Positions 62,492 to 64,000 of a stretch of DNA of 64,000 nucleotides are shown here, in pieces. Source of the stretch: Terrimonas sp. GTDB lineage: Bacteria; Bacteroidota; Bacteroidia; Chitinophagales; Chitinophagaceae. Each line of letters starts with the position of its first letter. Positions within the stretch are counted from its first letter, which is position 1. The DNA lies in contig WGMO01000004.1 of assembly GCA_016125075.1 (NCBI GenBank), positions 1 through 64,000 of the forward strand. The letters are read 5' to 3'. The notes under the pieces are model-generated. The model was not told where the DNA came from and ran no database searches. It saw only the letters and a list, made by a program, of their open reading frames with translations. Made by a program: the position numbers and the translations under genes.

Positions 62492-64000
62492 ATGTCAAAC
62501 GTACATTTATCAGAGCAGGAACAGATCAGAAGGGAAAAACTGGGTGACCTCCTGGGATTGGGTATAGACCCTTACCCGGCAGCGCTTTATCCCGTCAATA
62601 TCTATTCCGATATCATAAAAGAACAGTTCAGTGATGAAAAGAAAGACGAGATGGCCGATGTTTGCGTTGCAGGCCGCATTATGAGTGTCCGGGATATGGG
62701 AAAAGCCAATTTTGCGGTTATTCAGGATCCCCGGGGCCGGATACAGATTTATATGAAAAGGGATGAAATTTGTCCCGGTGAGGATAAAACCCTGTATGAT
62801 ATTGTCTGGAAGAAATGCATGGATATCGGTGATATAATCGGGGTGAAAGGTTATGTTTTTCGCACCAAGACCGGAGAAATATCTATTCACGTTAAAGAAT
62901 TTACCGTACTGTCCAAGGCCTTAAAACCCCTGCCGGTCGTCAAAGAAGCGGAAGGCCATACTTTTGATGCCGTAACCGATCCGGAGTTCAAATACCGGCA
63001 GCGATATGCTGACCTGATCATCAACCCTTCTTTGAAGGAAGTCTTTGTAAAAAGAACGAAGCTGATCAATGCTATGCGTGATTTCCTGAATGCAAATGGC
63101 GCCCTGGAAGTCGATACCCCGGTTTTGCAAAGCATTCCCGGCGGGGCCGCTGCACGACCGTTTATTACGCATCACAATGCCCTCGACATCCCTATGTACC
63201 TACGGATAGCCAATGAGTTATACCTGAAAAGGCTGATTGTTGGCGGGTTTGACTGGGTGTACGAATTCAGCAGGAATTTCAGAAATGAAGGTATGGATCG
63301 CACCCATAACCCCGAATTTACCGTGCTGGAGTTTTATGTCGCCTACAAAGATTACCTGTGGATGATGGAGACGACTGAACAAATGCTTGAAAAATCCGCC
63401 TTGGCGGTAAACGGCACCACCACCGTAATGGTCAATGGCAGGGAAATTGATTTCAAGGCCCCTTACAAAAGGATTTCGATGTTCAAGGCCATTGAAGAAC
63501 ATACGGGTTTTGACATCAGTCGCATGAATGAAGAACAGATAAGAAGTATCTGTAAACAGCTGCATATTTCCGTCGACAAAACAATGGGGAAGGGAAAAAT
63601 GATCGATGAGATCTTCAGTGAAAAATGCGAGCATCACTATATCCAGCCCACTTTTATTACTGATTACCCCGTCGAGATGAGCCCCCTCACCAAGAAACAC
63701 CGCGCCACACCCGGTCTTGTGGAAAGATTTGAGCTGATGGTTAATGGAAAAGAGATTGCGAACGCCTATAGTGAATTGAATGACCCCCTTGATCAGCGTG
63801 AACGCTTTGAAGAACAATCAAAATTGATGGAAAGGGGAGATGACGAAGCCATGTTTATTGATCATGATTTCCTTCGCGCCCTGGAATACGGCATGCCCCC
63901 TACCTCCGGTATTGGGTTTGGTATTGACCGCATCTGTATGTTGCTGATCAACCAGCCTTCGATCCAGGATGTATTGCTTTTCCCGATGATGCGGCCCGAG
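62492..64000 (+). CDS. lysS: Lysine--tRNA ligase (partial at the right edge)
   Basis: 503 codons are open to the window edge. The N-terminal OB-fold anticodon-binding domain (about 55-160; VAGRIMSVRDMGKANFAVIQ) precedes the class II catalytic core. Motif 2 (FRNEGMDRTHNPEFT) and motif 3 (GIGFGIDRICMLL) are intact. It charges tRNA-Lys. Only a few C-terminal residues are likely missing. The preceding promoter is clear. Confidence 0.95.
   Translation, partial: MSNVHLSEQEQIRREKLGDLLGLGIDPYPAALYPVNIYSDIIKEQFSDEKKDEMADVCVAGRIMSVRDMGKANFAVIQDPRGRIQIYMKRDEICPGEDKTLYDIVWKKCMDIGDIIGVKGYVFRTKTGEISIHVKEFTVLSKALKPLPVVKEAEGHTFDAVTDPEFKYRQRYADLIINPSLKEVFVKRTKLINAMRDFLNANGALEVDTPVLQSIPGGAAARPFITHHNALDIPMYLRIANELYLKRLIVGGFDWVYEFSRNFRNEGMDRTHNPEFTVLEFYVAYKDYLWMMETTEQMLEKSALAVNGTTTVMVNGREIDFKAPYKRISMFKAIEEHTGFDISRMNEEQIRSICKQLHISVDKTMGKGKMIDEIFSEKCEHHYIQPTFITDYPVEMSPLTKKHRATPGLVERFELMVNGKEIANAYSELNDPLDQRERFEEQSKLMERGDDEAMFIDHDFLRALEYGMPPTSGIGFGIDRICMLLINQPSIQDVLLFPMMRPE

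Overview
The window reads as a chromosome segment of a Bacteroidota bacterium, most likely from the Chitinophagaceae. The grounds are a type IX secretion sorting domain, GldC, DUF4290 and DUF6089 proteins, the order nadK, DUF6089, uppS, bamA, ompH, ompH, murI, and promoters of the form TAnnTTTG. No tRNA, rRNA or CRISPR array was found.

Layout. 1-300: tandem structured repeat. 323-14647 (minus strand): a core block with yidD, rnpA and rpmH (translation and membrane insertion), murI, two OmpH/Skp chaperones, bamA, uppS, nadK, a second POTRA barrel, then CBS, hydrolase, CvpA, YqeY, GldC and a glycosyltransferase-like gene. 14948-18380 (plus): a T9SS cargo, a DUF4290 protein and murA.

18381-25255 is a visibly AT-rich accessory island. 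It holds a large GHKL ATPase, scars of an IS3 element and a type I restriction-modification gene, an unknown gene overlapping a PIN nuclease, a PD-(D/E)xK-like protein followed 2 bp later by a multi-span membrane protein, a long non-coding spacer, and a NERD/zinc-ribbon protein. It looks like a defence island, and three of its units match no defence system I can name. 25759-30583 is a small module: an AraC regulator, two YdhR-like paralogues, an FAD monooxygenase, a frameshifted DinB gene and an NTF2-like protein. Matching direct-repeat operators sit in front of the two YdhR-like genes, which suggests a regulon of the adjacent AraC protein. Copies of a structured dispersed repeat flank this module and occur again near 34.3-34.6 kb.

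31233-41230 is mostly secreted or lipid-anchored proteins: WG-repeat-like, a hydrolase lipoprotein, a RidA-like lipoprotein, an M61 peptidase, an intradiol dioxygenase lipoprotein, a dihaem cytochrome c, a rhodanese and two paralogous secreted unknowns. 41358-64000 returns to housekeeping and secretion: gmk, a CNNM transporter, tatC, rpiB, an M28 peptidase, a deoxyhypusine-synthase-like enzyme, three PepSY-like secreted paralogues (one apparently starting at ATT), an ACP phosphodiesterase, tandem DUF2911 genes, asnB, a Cys/Met-metabolism PLP enzyme, a TIGR02757 protein, two fatty-acid-hydroxylase-type enzymes, FAH and flavin reductase, tandem DUF4197 genes, and lysS running off the end. Adjacent paralogue pairs are frequent throughout.
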